Part shown: piece after piece, positions 1 to 6,353 of the stretch
Numbering within the stretch: the first letter of the stretch is position 1
Layout of the letters: every line of letters starts with the position of its first letter
Assembly (NCBI GenBank): GCA_902802815.1
Contig: CADCNQ010000018.1
Location: 1-52,846, forward strand
DNA from: an uncultured Bacteroidales bacterium
Lineage (GTDB): Bacteria > Bacteroidota > Bacteroidia > Bacteroidales > Bacteroidaceae
Length of the DNA: 52,846 bases
Direction: 5' to 3'
Notes under the pieces: generated by a model
What the model was told of the DNA's origin: nothing
The model's input: only the letters and a program-made list of their open reading frames with translations
Database searches by the model: none
Translations under genes and position numbers: made by a program

Positions 1-300
1 ATCGTGAGCCAGATTCCTCGTGGCTGGGTGACGACATACGGACATATCGCGCTGCTGGCAGGATGGCCGAGCCATGCAAGGATGGTGGGGCGGACCCTGC
101 GATATACACCGGGAGCCGACAAACTGCCTTGCCACAGGGTGGTGAACAAAATGGGACGCACGGCACCGGGATGGAAGCGGCAGCGGACACTGCTGGAGGA
201 GGAGGGTGTGACATTCAAAGCCAACGGTCACGTGGATATGTTGCGGCATCTGTGGGAACCGGAGGTCGTGAAGGATGAAGAACTCAGAAGTAAGAGGTAA
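1..300 (+). CDS. MGMT-family O6-alkylguanine-DNA alkyltransferase, 5' truncated by window edge
   Basis: This is the C-terminal DNA-binding domain of a methylated-DNA--protein-cysteine methyltransferase, which moves an alkyl group from O6-alkylguanine to its own cysteine. The frame is open from base 1, and the family normally has a few more N-terminal residues, so the true start is probably outside the window; the GTG at 4 is not convincing. Visible motifs are IPRGWVTTYG, the SHARMVG helix with the arginine finger, and PCHRVV with the acceptor cysteine about residue 43. The cysteine separates it from the catalytically dead ATL proteins, which carry PWHRV. The last residues (ELRSKR) and the stop codon are encoded by the start of a period-7 repeat array, so the tail is probably a recent extension. 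Confidence 0.9.
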   Translation: MVSQIPRGWVTTYGHIALLAGWPSHARMVGRTLRYTPGADKLPCHRVVNKMGRTAPGWKRQRTLLEEEGVTFKANGHVDMLRHLWEPEVVKDEELRSKR

Positions 301-362
301 GAGGTATGAAGGCTGAGGGCTAAAAGGCGGCTGCGCCTAAATGAGAAATGAGAAATGATAAA
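276..362. repeat. Period-7 array with hairpin cap
   Basis: Degenerate heptamers (types GTAAGAG, GTATGAA, GGCTGAG, GGCTAAA) run from inside the end of the MGMT gene to 324, followed by a small hairpin AGGCG-GCTG-CGCCT at 325-338 and then heptamers of type AAATGAG and AAATGAT. The MGMT stop codon lies inside a GTAAGAG-type unit. The same order of array, hairpin and AAATGA units recurs near 3541, near 5041 and, reversed, near 52600. Confidence 0.85.
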
Positions 363-440
363 TGATATTTCAGTTGACGAGTATTAATTCCGAGAACATC
401 GAAATACACTAAAAGCTCTAAAATAATCTCACACAGAAAT
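355..440 (+). repeat. 86-base direct repeat, copy 1
   Basis: This stretch recurs at 5154-5239 in the same orientation with one mismatch (GACGAG here, GAAGAG there). It contains TATTTCAGTTGA and AAAGCTCTAAAATAATCTC and ends in CACAGAAAT. No gene is visible in it. The two copies bracket the block carrying both ATPase paralogues. Rest of the 301-612 gap: repeat array, this repeat, the 22-base tandem repeat and a promoter. Confidence 0.9.
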
Positions 441-495
441 GTTCGGCTTGTAATGTGAAGATTGGCCGTTTTTTTGAAAAAATGAGGCTGAAACT

Positions 496-536
496 GAAAA
501 TCTTGGGAATTTTGATTGAAAATCTTGGGAATTTTG
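496..536 (+). repeat. Tandem 19-base direct repeat with 22-base period
   Basis: GAAAATCTTGGGAATTTTG occurs at 496-514 and again at 518-536. Each copy has AAAAT/ATTTT arms in inverted orientation, and the 22-base spacing is about two helical turns. It lies some 55 bases upstream of the putative -7 box of the ATPase gene, so it could be a tandem operator; this is inference. Confidence 0.6.
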
Positions 537-589
537 GTCGAATTGTGTAAACAATAGGATAAAGTTTGTTGTATATTGAGAAGTTTTTG

Positions 590-597
590 TATTTTTG
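590..597 (+). promoter_or_regulatory. Putative Bacteroidales -7 box (TATTTTTG) for first ATPase gene
   Basis: TATTTTTG matches the TAnnTTTG -7 element used by the Bacteroidetes primary sigma factor, with TTG at 569-571 upstream. It lies 15 bases before the ATG at 613, implying a very short leader and arguing against the upstream TTG at 595 as the start. Confidence 0.6.
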
Positions 598-612
598 CAA
601 AAAATTCTAATT

Positions 613-1815
613 ATGGAGAGAATTAGGCGCAATGACTACATAGCTCAAGTTTCCAACTTATTGGGCAAAGGAGAGGCTGTGGTGCTGACCGGGCACAGGC
701 GTGCCGGAAAGAGCTGCATCCTAGAATTGCTGGCGGCAGAGCTGTCTGACAAAGGAAATGTCATCTACATTGACATGGAGAACCCCGTGAATGCAGACCT
801 GACGTCGTTCCGTGAATTGTCGGAGAAGATTAAGGCTGGCGTGGTAGAAGGTGGCCGCAATTATGTGCTGATAGATGAGGTGCAGGAGGTGAAGGAGTTT
901 GAGAAGGCCCTGCGCTACTGGGTGAAGCAGGATGGCGTGGACGTGGTGGTGACGGGTAGTAATGCGGCTATGCTGTCGAGCGATATCGCCAACTCGTTTG
1001 CCGGACGCTATCATCGCGTTCACGTGAGCAGCCTGGATTACAAAGAGTTTCTGACATTCTATGGTCTGGAAGACTCTGATAATGCTTTCTCACAGTATCT
1101 GCGCTGGGGCGGTCTGCCGTTCCTGTATCGCATCCCTATGGAGGATGAGCGAACGAGGACGGAGTATCTGGGCAGCATCTACGACACCATCTTTGTAAAG
1201 GACATTGTGCGTAGGAAGAACGTGCGCAACGTATCGCTGCTGGACAATCTGGCTCGGTTTGTGGCAGACAACAGCGGCAAGGTGTTCTCTGCTAACAGCA
1301 TTGCCAAATATTTAAAGGGTAGTGAGATGGCTGTGAGCGCCAACACGGTGGGTGAATATATGGATGCGTTGTGCGACACGTATATGATAGACCGTGTGAA
1401 GCGTTATGACATCAAGGGCAAGAGCGTTTTTGAGCAGCAGGACAAGTACTATTTTGAGGACTTGGGGCTGCGGAACTATCTGTGCCGTGACAAGCGGGCT
1501 CTGGATATTGAAAAGATGCTGGAGGGTGCTGTATATCTGAAACTCAAGCGCAGTGGCTATGAGGTGTATGTGGGCCAGTTGAACGGTAAGGAGATTGACT
1601 TTGTGGCTCGTAGGGGTGACGAGGTGATTTATGTGCAGGTGGCCCTGCAAGTGACAGGTGAAGAAACCTATGAACGCGAGTTTGGCAACTTGAAGCTGAT
1701 CAAGGACAATTATCCCAAGTATGTGGTGACGATGGACCCAAATGTAGGGCTGATTCACGATTCGGGGATCGTGGCTTGTACAGCAAGGGAGTTCCTGTTG
1801 AAGAGTGAAGAGTAG
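613..1815 (+). CDS. AAA-type ATPase with DUF4143-like C-terminal domain
   Basis: A 400-residue protein of the AAA_14/DUF4143 family, which is expanded in Bacteroidales and has no generally established role. The N-terminal P-loop domain shows Walker A GHRRAGKS (about residues 24-31), Walker B YVLIDEVQEV and a sensor-1-like VVVTGSNAAMLS. The C-terminal half contains YYFEDLGLRNYL and a nuclease-like stretch (GKEIDFVARR, YVQVALQV) typical of DUF4143. I take ATG 613 rather than TTG 595 because the -7 box would fall on the longer start. A paralogue with the same architecture lies at 3851-5071; the two share the ending YEREFGNL-LIKDNYPKYV. The last codons (KSEE, stop) are two copies of GAAGAGT, again period 7. 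Confidence 0.88.
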   Translation: MERIRRNDYIAQVSNLLGKGEAVVLTGHRRAGKSCILELLAAELSDKGNVIYIDMENPVNADLTSFRELSEKIKAGVVEGGRNYVLIDEVQEVKEFEKALRYWVKQDGVDVVVTGSNAAMLSSDIANSFAGRYHRVHVSSLDYKEFLTFYGLEDSDNAFSQYLRWGGLPFLYRIPMEDERTRTEYLGSIYDTIFVKDIVRRKNVRNVSLLDNLARFVADNSGKVFSANSIAKYLKGSEMAVSANTVGEYMDALCDTYMIDRVKRYDIKGKSVFEQQDKYYFEDLGLRNYLCRDKRALDIEKMLEGAVYLKLKRSGYEVYVGQLNGKEIDFVARRGDEVIYVQVALQVTGEETYEREFGNLKLIKDNYPKYVVTMDPNVGLIHDSGIVACTAREFLLKSEE

Positions 1816-1849
1816 CTTACGGACATCGGCCAAACTCCATAACCAAAAG

Positions 1850-2010
1850 GGATGAAGGCTGATGGATGATGGCTGATGGCTGAGGGAAGATGTAAGAACT
1901 CAGATGTAAGAAGTAAGGTGTAAGAGGTAAGAAGGCTGATGGCTGAGGTTTGAAGTAAGAGGTAAGAAGTAAGATGTAAGATGTAAGAGGACTGATGTAA
2001 GAAGGAAGAT
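1850..2010. repeat. Perfectly phased array of 23 heptamers
   Basis: Twenty-three consecutive degenerate 7-base units without a single phase break. Unit types are GGATGAA, GGCTGAT, GGCTGAG, GGAAGAT, GTAAGAA, GTAAGAG, GTAAGAT, CTCAGAT, GTTTGAA and GACTGAT; position 1 is almost always G, and positions 5-6 usually GA. The next unit in phase, GTATGAC (2011-2017), carries the ATG of the following small gene. This is the longest array in the window and occupies most of the gap after the first ATPase gene. Confidence 0.9.
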
Positions 2011-2012
2011 GT

Positions 2013-2243
2013 ATGACACAGGACGAGAGGTGGTTGACTAGGTATCAGGAAGTTAAAACCTTCATTGAGACTAATAAGCGGAATCCGTCGAAGCATCGAA
2101 TAGAGGAGCATGATATGATGAACTGGCTTAAGGCGAATAGGAAGAAGATGAATGCAGGGGAGCTGAAGGAACCAAGGTTGGGTATGTTTAAGGAGCTGCA
2201 GTTGTTGGTTGAGGAGAATAAGAGGAAAAATCAATATCAATAG
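2013..2243 (+). CDS. Small helicase-associated-domain-like protein
   Basis: A 76-residue, highly charged, probably helical protein. The pattern WLTRYQEVKTFIETNKRNP, followed by MMNWLKANRKKM and a closing LGMFKELQLL segment, resembles the helicase-associated (HA) domain: W-x-x-x-[YF]-x-x-[LV]-x-x-[FY], then L-x-x-W-x-x-x-x-R, then L-x-x-L. In larger proteins this domain is thought to bind nucleic acid; a free-standing copy has no role I can name. No signal peptide or membrane segment. Its ATG lies within the last phased unit of the 23-unit heptamer array, so the leader consists of repeats; either the gene was hit by the array or the array supplies the start. No promoter was recognised. Confidence 0.55.
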   Translation: MTQDERWLTRYQEVKTFIETNKRNPSKHRIEEHDMMNWLKANRKKMNAGELKEPRLGMFKELQLLVEENKRKNQYQ

Positions 2244-2277
2244 AAGGATGAAGGTTGCCTTCGCATAGCTATTGACA

Positions 2278-2937
2278 ATGAATGACAGTTGGCTGAACAC
2301 GGAGCATATCAATAGGAGTGGAGAGGGGATAGAGTACCACCCGTTGCGCCCCTTCCTGCCCGAGAATGCAAAGGTGCTGTTTTTGGGCAGTTTCCCGCCA
2401 CAGCGGAAGCGGTGGTGCATGGATTTCTATTACCCCAACTTCATCAACGACCATTGGCGTATTGAGGGTGAGGTGTTCTTTGGCGACAAGAACCACTTTG
2501 TGGATACGGAACACAAGCGTTTCAAAATAGATGAGATAGTAGCATTCTGCCAAGAAAAAGGTCTGGCATTCTATGATACCTCTATCGCTATCCGTCGTCT
2601 GCAGGACAACGCTTCGGACAAATTCCTGGAGGTTGTGGAGGCTACGGACATTCGTGCGCTTGTGGCCCGGTTGCCTCACCTTCGTGCTATCGTAACCACA
2701 GGCGAGAAGGCCACAAAAACCATCTGTGCATCACTCGACATTCCGGAAATTCCCAAGGTAAACACATATATCAGGGTTCCCCTCGCCCAAAATTCCCAAT
2801 CCAAGAAAAACTCTAAACTATCAACTCTAAACTATCAACTATCCTTATACCGTCTTCCATCTTCATCACGTGCCTATCCGTTGGCCTTTGACAAGAAGGT
2901 TGCTTGCTATCGGGAAATGTATAATCATGTAATATAG
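2278..2937 (+). CDS. Uracil-DNA-glycosylase-superfamily protein with a repeat-encoded insert
   Basis: A 219-residue protein of the UDG superfamily, probably removing damaged or deaminated bases. LFLGSFPP (about residue 40) is the usual LG-[ST]-FPP motif, followed by FYYPNFINDHWRI, a conserved IAIRRLQDNASDKFL and the C-terminal YRLPSSSRAYP, the family's second active-site loop. ATG 2278 is chosen over TTG 2272. Between the KVNTY strand and YRLPSSS lies an extra low-complexity stretch (about residues 166-189, rich in N, S, K, L) encoded partly by five phased heptamers at 2810-2844. From memory, relatives are much shorter here, so the insert looks like a repeat that entered in frame. The active-site motifs are intact, so it may still work. 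Confidence 0.75.
   Translation: MNDSWLNTEHINRSGEGIEYHPLRPFLPENAKVLFLGSFPPQRKRWCMDFYYPNFINDHWRIEGEVFFGDKNHFVDTEHKRFKIDEIVAFCQEKGLAFYDTSIAIRRLQDNASDKFLEVVEATDIRALVARLPHLRAIVTTGEKATKTICASLDIPEIPKVNTYIRVPLAQNSQSKKNSKLSTLNYQLSLYRLPSSSRAYPLAFDKKVACYREMYNHVI
2810..2844 (+). repeat. Heptamer array inside the glycosylase-like gene
   Basis: Five phased units of types ACTCTAA, ACTATCA and ACTATCC, encoding the NSKLSTLNYQLS part of the insert just before YRLPSSS. Confidence 0.85.
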
Positions 2938-2940
2938 TGT

Positions 2941-2972
2941 AAACATCTAAACCTTTAAAGACTTAAAGATAT
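2941..2972. repeat. Octamer-like spacer between glycosylase-like gene and sod
   Basis: The 33-base gap between the TAG at 2935-2937 and the sod ATG parses into four near-octamers beginning with AAA (AAACATCT, AAACCTTT, AAAGACTT, AAAGATAT). The pattern is degenerate and could be chance, but it matches the stop-to-start placement of the clearer arrays elsewhere. Confidence 0.4.
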
Positions 2973-3558
2973 GAAGAAATATGAATTGATGGCATTGCCA
3001 TATGCTCCTGAAGCACTGGAGCCGGTGATAAGCAAAGAGACGCTTAGTTTCCATCACGGGAAGCATCTCGCAGCCTATGTGAACAACCTCAATAACCTGC
3101 TGCCGGGGAGCGGTATGGAGGGTCTGTCCCTGGAGGAGATAGTATGCAAAGCAACAGGGGGCATACTGAATAACGCAGGACAGATACTGAACCACGAAAT
3201 GTATTTCGCTCAATTCACCGCTCCGAAGCAGGACAACGTTCCTTCCGGCAAGATGGCAGAGGCCATCGTCCGTGACTTCGGTTCGTTTGAGGCATTCAAG
3301 GAAGAATTCCAGAAGGCGGGTGCCACGCTGTTCGGCAGCGGATGGGTGTGGCTCTCTGCAGACAAAGACGGCAAGCTCGTCATCACACAGGAAGCGAATG
3401 CTGCCAACCCCATACAGAAGGGGCTGAAGCCGCTGCTGACCTTCGACGTGTGGGAGCATGCCTACTATCTCGACTATCAGAACCGTCGTCCAGACCATCT
3501 CGCTGCGCTGTGGCAGATCGTTGACTGGAAAGTGGTGGAGGGGAGATGGAAGAAGTAA
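2971..3558 (+). CDS. sodB: Iron/manganese superoxide dismutase
   Basis: A 195-residue cytoplasmic Fe/Mn superoxide dismutase that converts superoxide to hydrogen peroxide and oxygen, a usual aerotolerance enzyme in Bacteroidales. The four metal ligands are visible: His28 in SFHHGKH, His75 in NHEMYF, and Asp159 and His163 in DVWEHAYYLDY. FGSGWVWL is also typical. Metal choice (Fe, Mn or both) cannot be settled from sequence; Bacteroides enzymes are often cambialistic. No signal peptide. The final residues EGRWKK and the stop are encoded by the first units of a heptamer array, and the same ending occurs on the unrelated ATPase at 3851-5071, so the tail is repeat-derived. Confidence 0.95.
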   Translation: MKKYELMALPYAPEALEPVISKETLSFHHGKHLAAYVNNLNNLLPGSGMEGLSLEEIVCKATGGILNNAGQILNHEMYFAQFTAPKQDNVPSGKMAEAIVRDFGSFEAFKEEFQKAGATLFGSGWVWLSADKDGKLVITQEANAANPIQKGLKPLLTFDVWEHAYYLDYQNRRPDHLAALWQIVDWKVVEGRWKK

Positions 3559-3638
3559 GAGGTAAGAAGTAAGAAGTAAGAGGGCTGAGGTTTGATGGCT
3601 GAAGTATGAAGGCTGAGGGCTGAAAAGCGGCTTCGCCT
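3541..3638. repeat. Period-7 array over the sod stop codon, with hairpin cap
   Basis: Twelve phased units (GGGAGAT, GGAAGAA, GTAAGAG, GTAAGAA, GGCTGAG, GTTTGAT, GTATGAA types) from 3541 to 3624, starting inside sod and containing its TAA, then the cap hairpin with GCG-GCTT-CGC at 3627-3637 and AAATGAG-type units. The rest of the 3559-3850 gap holds a terminator, unassigned AT-rich sequence and the next promoter. Confidence 0.9.
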
Positions 3639-3652
3639 AAATGAGAAATGAA

Positions 3653-3679
3653 GGCTTCGCTACGGCGAGGCCTTTTTTT
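3653..3679 (+). terminator. Rho-independent terminator after sod
   Basis: Stem GGCTTCGC / GCGAGGCC (eight pairs, one G-U) with loop TACG, followed by seven T. Correctly placed to end the transcript that includes sod. Confidence 0.8.
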
Positions 3680-3818
3680 GTGTTCATCAGCCAAACTCCC
3701 GAACGAAATTGTGCCAACTGCCACATTAAAATGCAGGAAAACGAACGGATTTTCATGAATTATATAAGCCAAAACGCAAAAACTACAAGATTTTGTCTTT
3801 TATAAAAGATAAAATCAT

Positions 3819-3826
3819 TATCTTTG
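3819..3826 (+). promoter_or_regulatory. Putative -7 box (TATCTTTG) for second ATPase gene
   Basis: TATCTTTG fits TAnnTTTG and lies 24 bases before the ATG at 3851. No clean TTTG at the ideal upstream spacing. Confidence 0.6.
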
Positions 3827-3850
3827 CGGCAAAATTCATTTATAAAGTAG

Positions 3851-5071
3851 ATGAAAGCAATTGTAAGGCAAAGTTATCTTGACAAGATAGCGAAGTATCT
3901 TGGTAAGGACACCATCATTATTATAGTCGGCCAACGTCGTGTGGGAAAGAGTTACATCCTGCGGCTCTTCAGGGATAAGGTGGCAGAAGATGTTCATGCA
4001 AACATTATATACATTGACAAAGAGAAACATGAGTTTGGCGACATTCAAACCGATCGGGACTTGAATGCCTATATCGATGAACGGCGAGACAAGACAAAGA
4101 CCAACTACATCCTGATAGATGAAGTTCAGGATATAGAAGGTTTTGAGAACAGTATTCGCAGTTATTATGAGGAGTCCGATATTGAAATAGTTGTAACAGG
4201 CTCAAACTCTAATATGCTCAGTGGTGATTTGGCCAACAAAATAGGCGGACGCTACAAGGAAATCTTCATTCAGGCACTAAGCTATCGTGAATTCATGGAG
4301 TTTCATGAGTTGCCCGACAGCGACGATACATTGGCAAAGTATATTCAGTTTGGCGGATTGCCCGGGTTGAATAGGATAGGAGTTGACGAACAGGATGCAC
4401 GGGAGTACCAGACGGATGTCTATAGCACCGTACTACTGAAGGATGTTATCAGGCGGAATAATATCCGCAATGTGCCATTTCTGGAAAATCTGGTGCATTT
4501 CCTTGCCGACAATGCAGGGAAAATCATTTCTGCCAACAGTATCGCAAAATATATGAGGTCGCAAGGGGAGAGCATCACCTCCACAGCCATTATCAATTAC
4601 GCCAAATATTTGTGCGAATCTTATATGATTCACAAGGTGAACCGGTATGACATTCACGGACGTAAGATATTTGAGAGCAACGATAAATTCTATTTTGAAG
4701 ACCATGGTATTCGTAATGCTCTTGTAGGTGGTTCGCGTGAGAGAGACATCGAGAAGGTGATAGAGAATATCATCTACAATCACCTTGTCCGTCTGGGCTA
4801 TGACGTGATGGTCGGACAACTTCAGGCTGGTGAGATTGATTTTGTCTGTACAAAGCCAAAAGGTGAAAGGATATATGTGCAGGCTTCCTACATTATTGCA
4901 GACAATAGCACTTACGAGCGCGAGTTTGGCAACCTCCGTGCCATCAAGGACAACTATCCCAAATATGTCATCTCTATGACGCCGTTGGTGACCAGGTCTG
5001 ATGACAATGGCATAACCCATCTTCATCTCAGGAGATTCTTGACTGAAGGGGAGGGGAGATGGAAGAAGTAA
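3851..5071 (+). CDS. AAA-type ATPase with DUF4143-like C-terminal domain (paralogue)
   Basis: A 406-residue paralogue of the protein at 613-1815 with the same order of parts: Walker A GQRRVGKS (about residues 27-34), Walker B YILIDEVQDI, sensor-like VVTGSNSNMLSG, FYFEDHGIRNAL, and a C-terminal GEIDFVCTKP-YVQASYI nuclease-like segment. The ATG is 24 bases after a good -7 box. The role is unknown; proteins of this family are thought to be ATP-driven regulators or nuclease-linked ATPases, which is inference here. Its last residues (about GEGRWKK) are encoded by the opening units of a heptamer array that also supplies the stop, giving the same C-terminal tail as superoxide dismutase. Confidence 0.88.
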   Translation: MKAIVRQSYLDKIAKYLGKDTIIIIVGQRRVGKSYILRLFRDKVAEDVHANIIYIDKEKHEFGDIQTDRDLNAYIDERRDKTKTNYILIDEVQDIEGFENSIRSYYEESDIEIVVTGSNSNMLSGDLANKIGGRYKEIFIQALSYREFMEFHELPDSDDTLAKYIQFGGLPGLNRIGVDEQDAREYQTDVYSTVLLKDVIRRNNIRNVPFLENLVHFLADNAGKIISANSIAKYMRSQGESITSTAIINYAKYLCESYMIHKVNRYDIHGRKIFESNDKFYFEDHGIRNALVGGSRERDIEKVIENIIYNHLVRLGYDVMVGQLQAGEIDFVCTKPKGERIYVQASYIIADNSTYEREFGNLRAIKDNYPKYVISMTPLVTRSDDNGITHLHLRRFLTEGEGRWKK

Positions 5072-5163
5072 GAGGGCTGAAGTAAGAGGGAAGAACTAAG
5101 AACTAAGAAGTAAGAGGTCTGAGGGTTGAGGGCTGAAAGGCGGCTTCGCCTAAATGATAAATG
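5041..5163. repeat. Period-7 array over the second ATPase stop codon, with hairpin cap
   Basis: Phased heptamers from about 5047 to 5137 (GGGAGAT, GGAAGAA, GTAAGAG, CTAAGAA, GTCTGAG, GGTTGAG, GGCTGAA types), then hairpin AGGCG-GCTT-CGCCT at 5138-5151 and AAATGAT units that run into the 86-base repeat. The ATPase TAA (5069-5071) lies in a GTAAGAG unit. Confidence 0.9.
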
Positions 5164-5239
5164 ATATTTCAGTTGAAGAGTATTAATTCCGAGAACATCG
5201 AAATACACTAAAAGCTCTAAAATAATCTCACACAGAAAT
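5154..5239 (+). repeat. 86-base direct repeat, copy 2
   Basis: Matches 355-440 at 85 of 86 positions. It runs directly into ACAGAAAT-CAC-ATTTCTGT (5232-5250), a perfect 8-base inverted repeat absent from copy 1. Confidence 0.9.
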
Positions 5240-5441
5240 CACATTTCTGTCCCCCGATAACGGGGGAAACGAAGGGGGTTACCACGGAAAGAATTGCATC
5301 GTCATGATGGCAAGGTCTTCGACCTTCTCGGAGATAGCCTCTTGTGTCCACTTGAAAACAAGCTTTCAGATGTCCACGAAATGCTTCTCCGGCTCTCTGA
5401 GCAGCCATCATTTCTCACGGGCGGCGCATTCGCCTAACCTT
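5240..5441. other. Unassigned intergenic stretch with GC hairpin
   Basis: Part of the 520-base gap before the hydrolase gene. It starts with a strong small hairpin CCCCCG-ATAA-CGGGGG (around 5252-5268) and continues with about 150 bases that have ordinary composition but no open frame I recognise on either strand. It may be a decayed gene or element remnant. Confidence 0.5.
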
Positions 5442-5580
5442 AACGAAAACGAAAACGAAAACTAATAACGAAAACGAAAACGAAAACAAAAACAAAAACA
5501 AACAACTTGTCTACTTGTCTACTTTCGGCTTGCCGAATGAGCGCGAGCGAAGTCGAAGCGAACTAACGACTCGTCAACTA
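5442..5580. repeat. AACGAA hexamer array, CTTGTCTA units and hairpin
   Basis: Tandem AACGAA/AACAAA units (5442-5502), then ACTTGTCT-type units, then a hairpin TTCGG-CTTG-CCGAA (5524-5537), then AACGACTCGTCAACT (5565-5579) up to the next gene. A shorter relative with the same order (AACGAA units, then AACAAACAACTTGTC) is at 15227-15291. Confidence 0.8.
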
Positions 5581-5591
5581 ATAATAAAATC

Positions 5592-6335
5592 ATGAAACAA
5601 TTAACCGTTTTCCTGCTGCTTCTGCTGACACTGGGCGTCAGTGCCCAGGAGAGTCATGACACCTACGAGGTGGATGTGTTTACAACCCCGGGTGGAAAGA
5701 CCGTCAAGTTCTATGCCCTCATCCATGCCAGTATCCGTATCGAGTACGACGGATGGCAGATCTATGTGGACCCCGTGACAAAACTGGGCCAGCGCACCAT
5801 CGACTACACCGCGATGCCCAAAGCCGACGGCATACTGGTGACACACGAGCATGGCGACCATTTCGACAGTGAGGCCATTCAGCTGCTGAGCCACGACAAC
5901 ACCTATTTCGTGGCCAACAGACGCTGCACTGACATGTACGGCAGCGGTTATACGGTGAGCAACGGTGACTACTACCGTGCCACGGAGGACGTCCGTCTGG
6001 AGGTGGTGCCTGCCTACAACACCACCCCGGGACGGGAGCAGTTCCACCCCAAGGGACGCGACAACGGCTACATCCTGACACTCGACGGTCTGCGCATCTA
6101 CATCGCAGGCGACACGGAAGACATTCCCGAGATGCAGGACATCAGGAATATCGACATCGCCTTCCTGCCCTGCAACCAGCCCTACACGATGACCACCGAC
6201 CAACTGGTTCGTGCCGCAAAGATTATCAGACCCAAGGTGCTGTTCCCATACCACTACGGTCAGACGGATGTCAGCGGTCTCCCTGCCCAGTTGCAGAGCG
6301 AGGGCATAGATGTCCGCATCCGCCATTATGAATAA
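5592..6335 (+). CDS. Exported metallo-beta-lactamase-fold hydrolase (UlaG-like)
   Basis: A 247-residue protein with an N-terminal signal peptide (LTVFLLLLLTLGVSA, cleavage about residue 19) and a metallo-beta-lactamase fold. The metal-binding motif THEHGDHFD is at about residues 84-92; further ligands are the Asp of IYIAGDTEDI (about 175) and the His of LFPYHYG (near the C-terminus). The domain resembles the UlaG/beta-lactamase_2-type hydrolases (L-ascorbate-6-phosphate lactonase family), but substrates vary widely and an exported form is unlikely to act on a sugar phosphate of the cytosol. It stands alone between a repeat region and a convergent permease gene. Substrate unknown. Confidence 0.85.
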   Translation: MKQLTVFLLLLLTLGVSAQESHDTYEVDVFTTPGGKTVKFYALIHASIRIEYDGWQIYVDPVTKLGQRTIDYTAMPKADGILVTHEHGDHFDSEAIQLLSHDNTYFVANRRCTDMYGSGYTVSNGDYYRATEDVRLEVVPAYNTTPGREQFHPKGRDNGYILTLDGLRIYIAGDTEDIPEMQDIRNIDIAFLPCNQPYTMTTDQLVRAAKIIRPKVLFPYHYGQTDVSGLPAQLQSEGIDVRIRHYE

Positions 6336-6353
6336 CACCTGTCACCTCTCAAT

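Noticed and set aside
418..632. Minus-strand ORFs ahead of the first ATPase
   Set aside because: AT-rich, no motifs, partly made of the 22-base and 86-base repeats; the plus-strand promoter lies in the same place.
1850..2010. CRISPR array
   Set aside because: Units are 7 bases with no spacers and no cas genes anywhere in the window.
2971..3558. Manganese-specific SOD call
   Set aside because: Ligands are the same for Fe and Mn enzymes and no decisive residue could be judged; kept as Fe/Mn.
5217..5411. 64-residue minus-strand ORF
   Set aside because: It starts in unassigned sequence and ends inside the 86-base repeat; no recognisable family, hence left as unassigned sequence.
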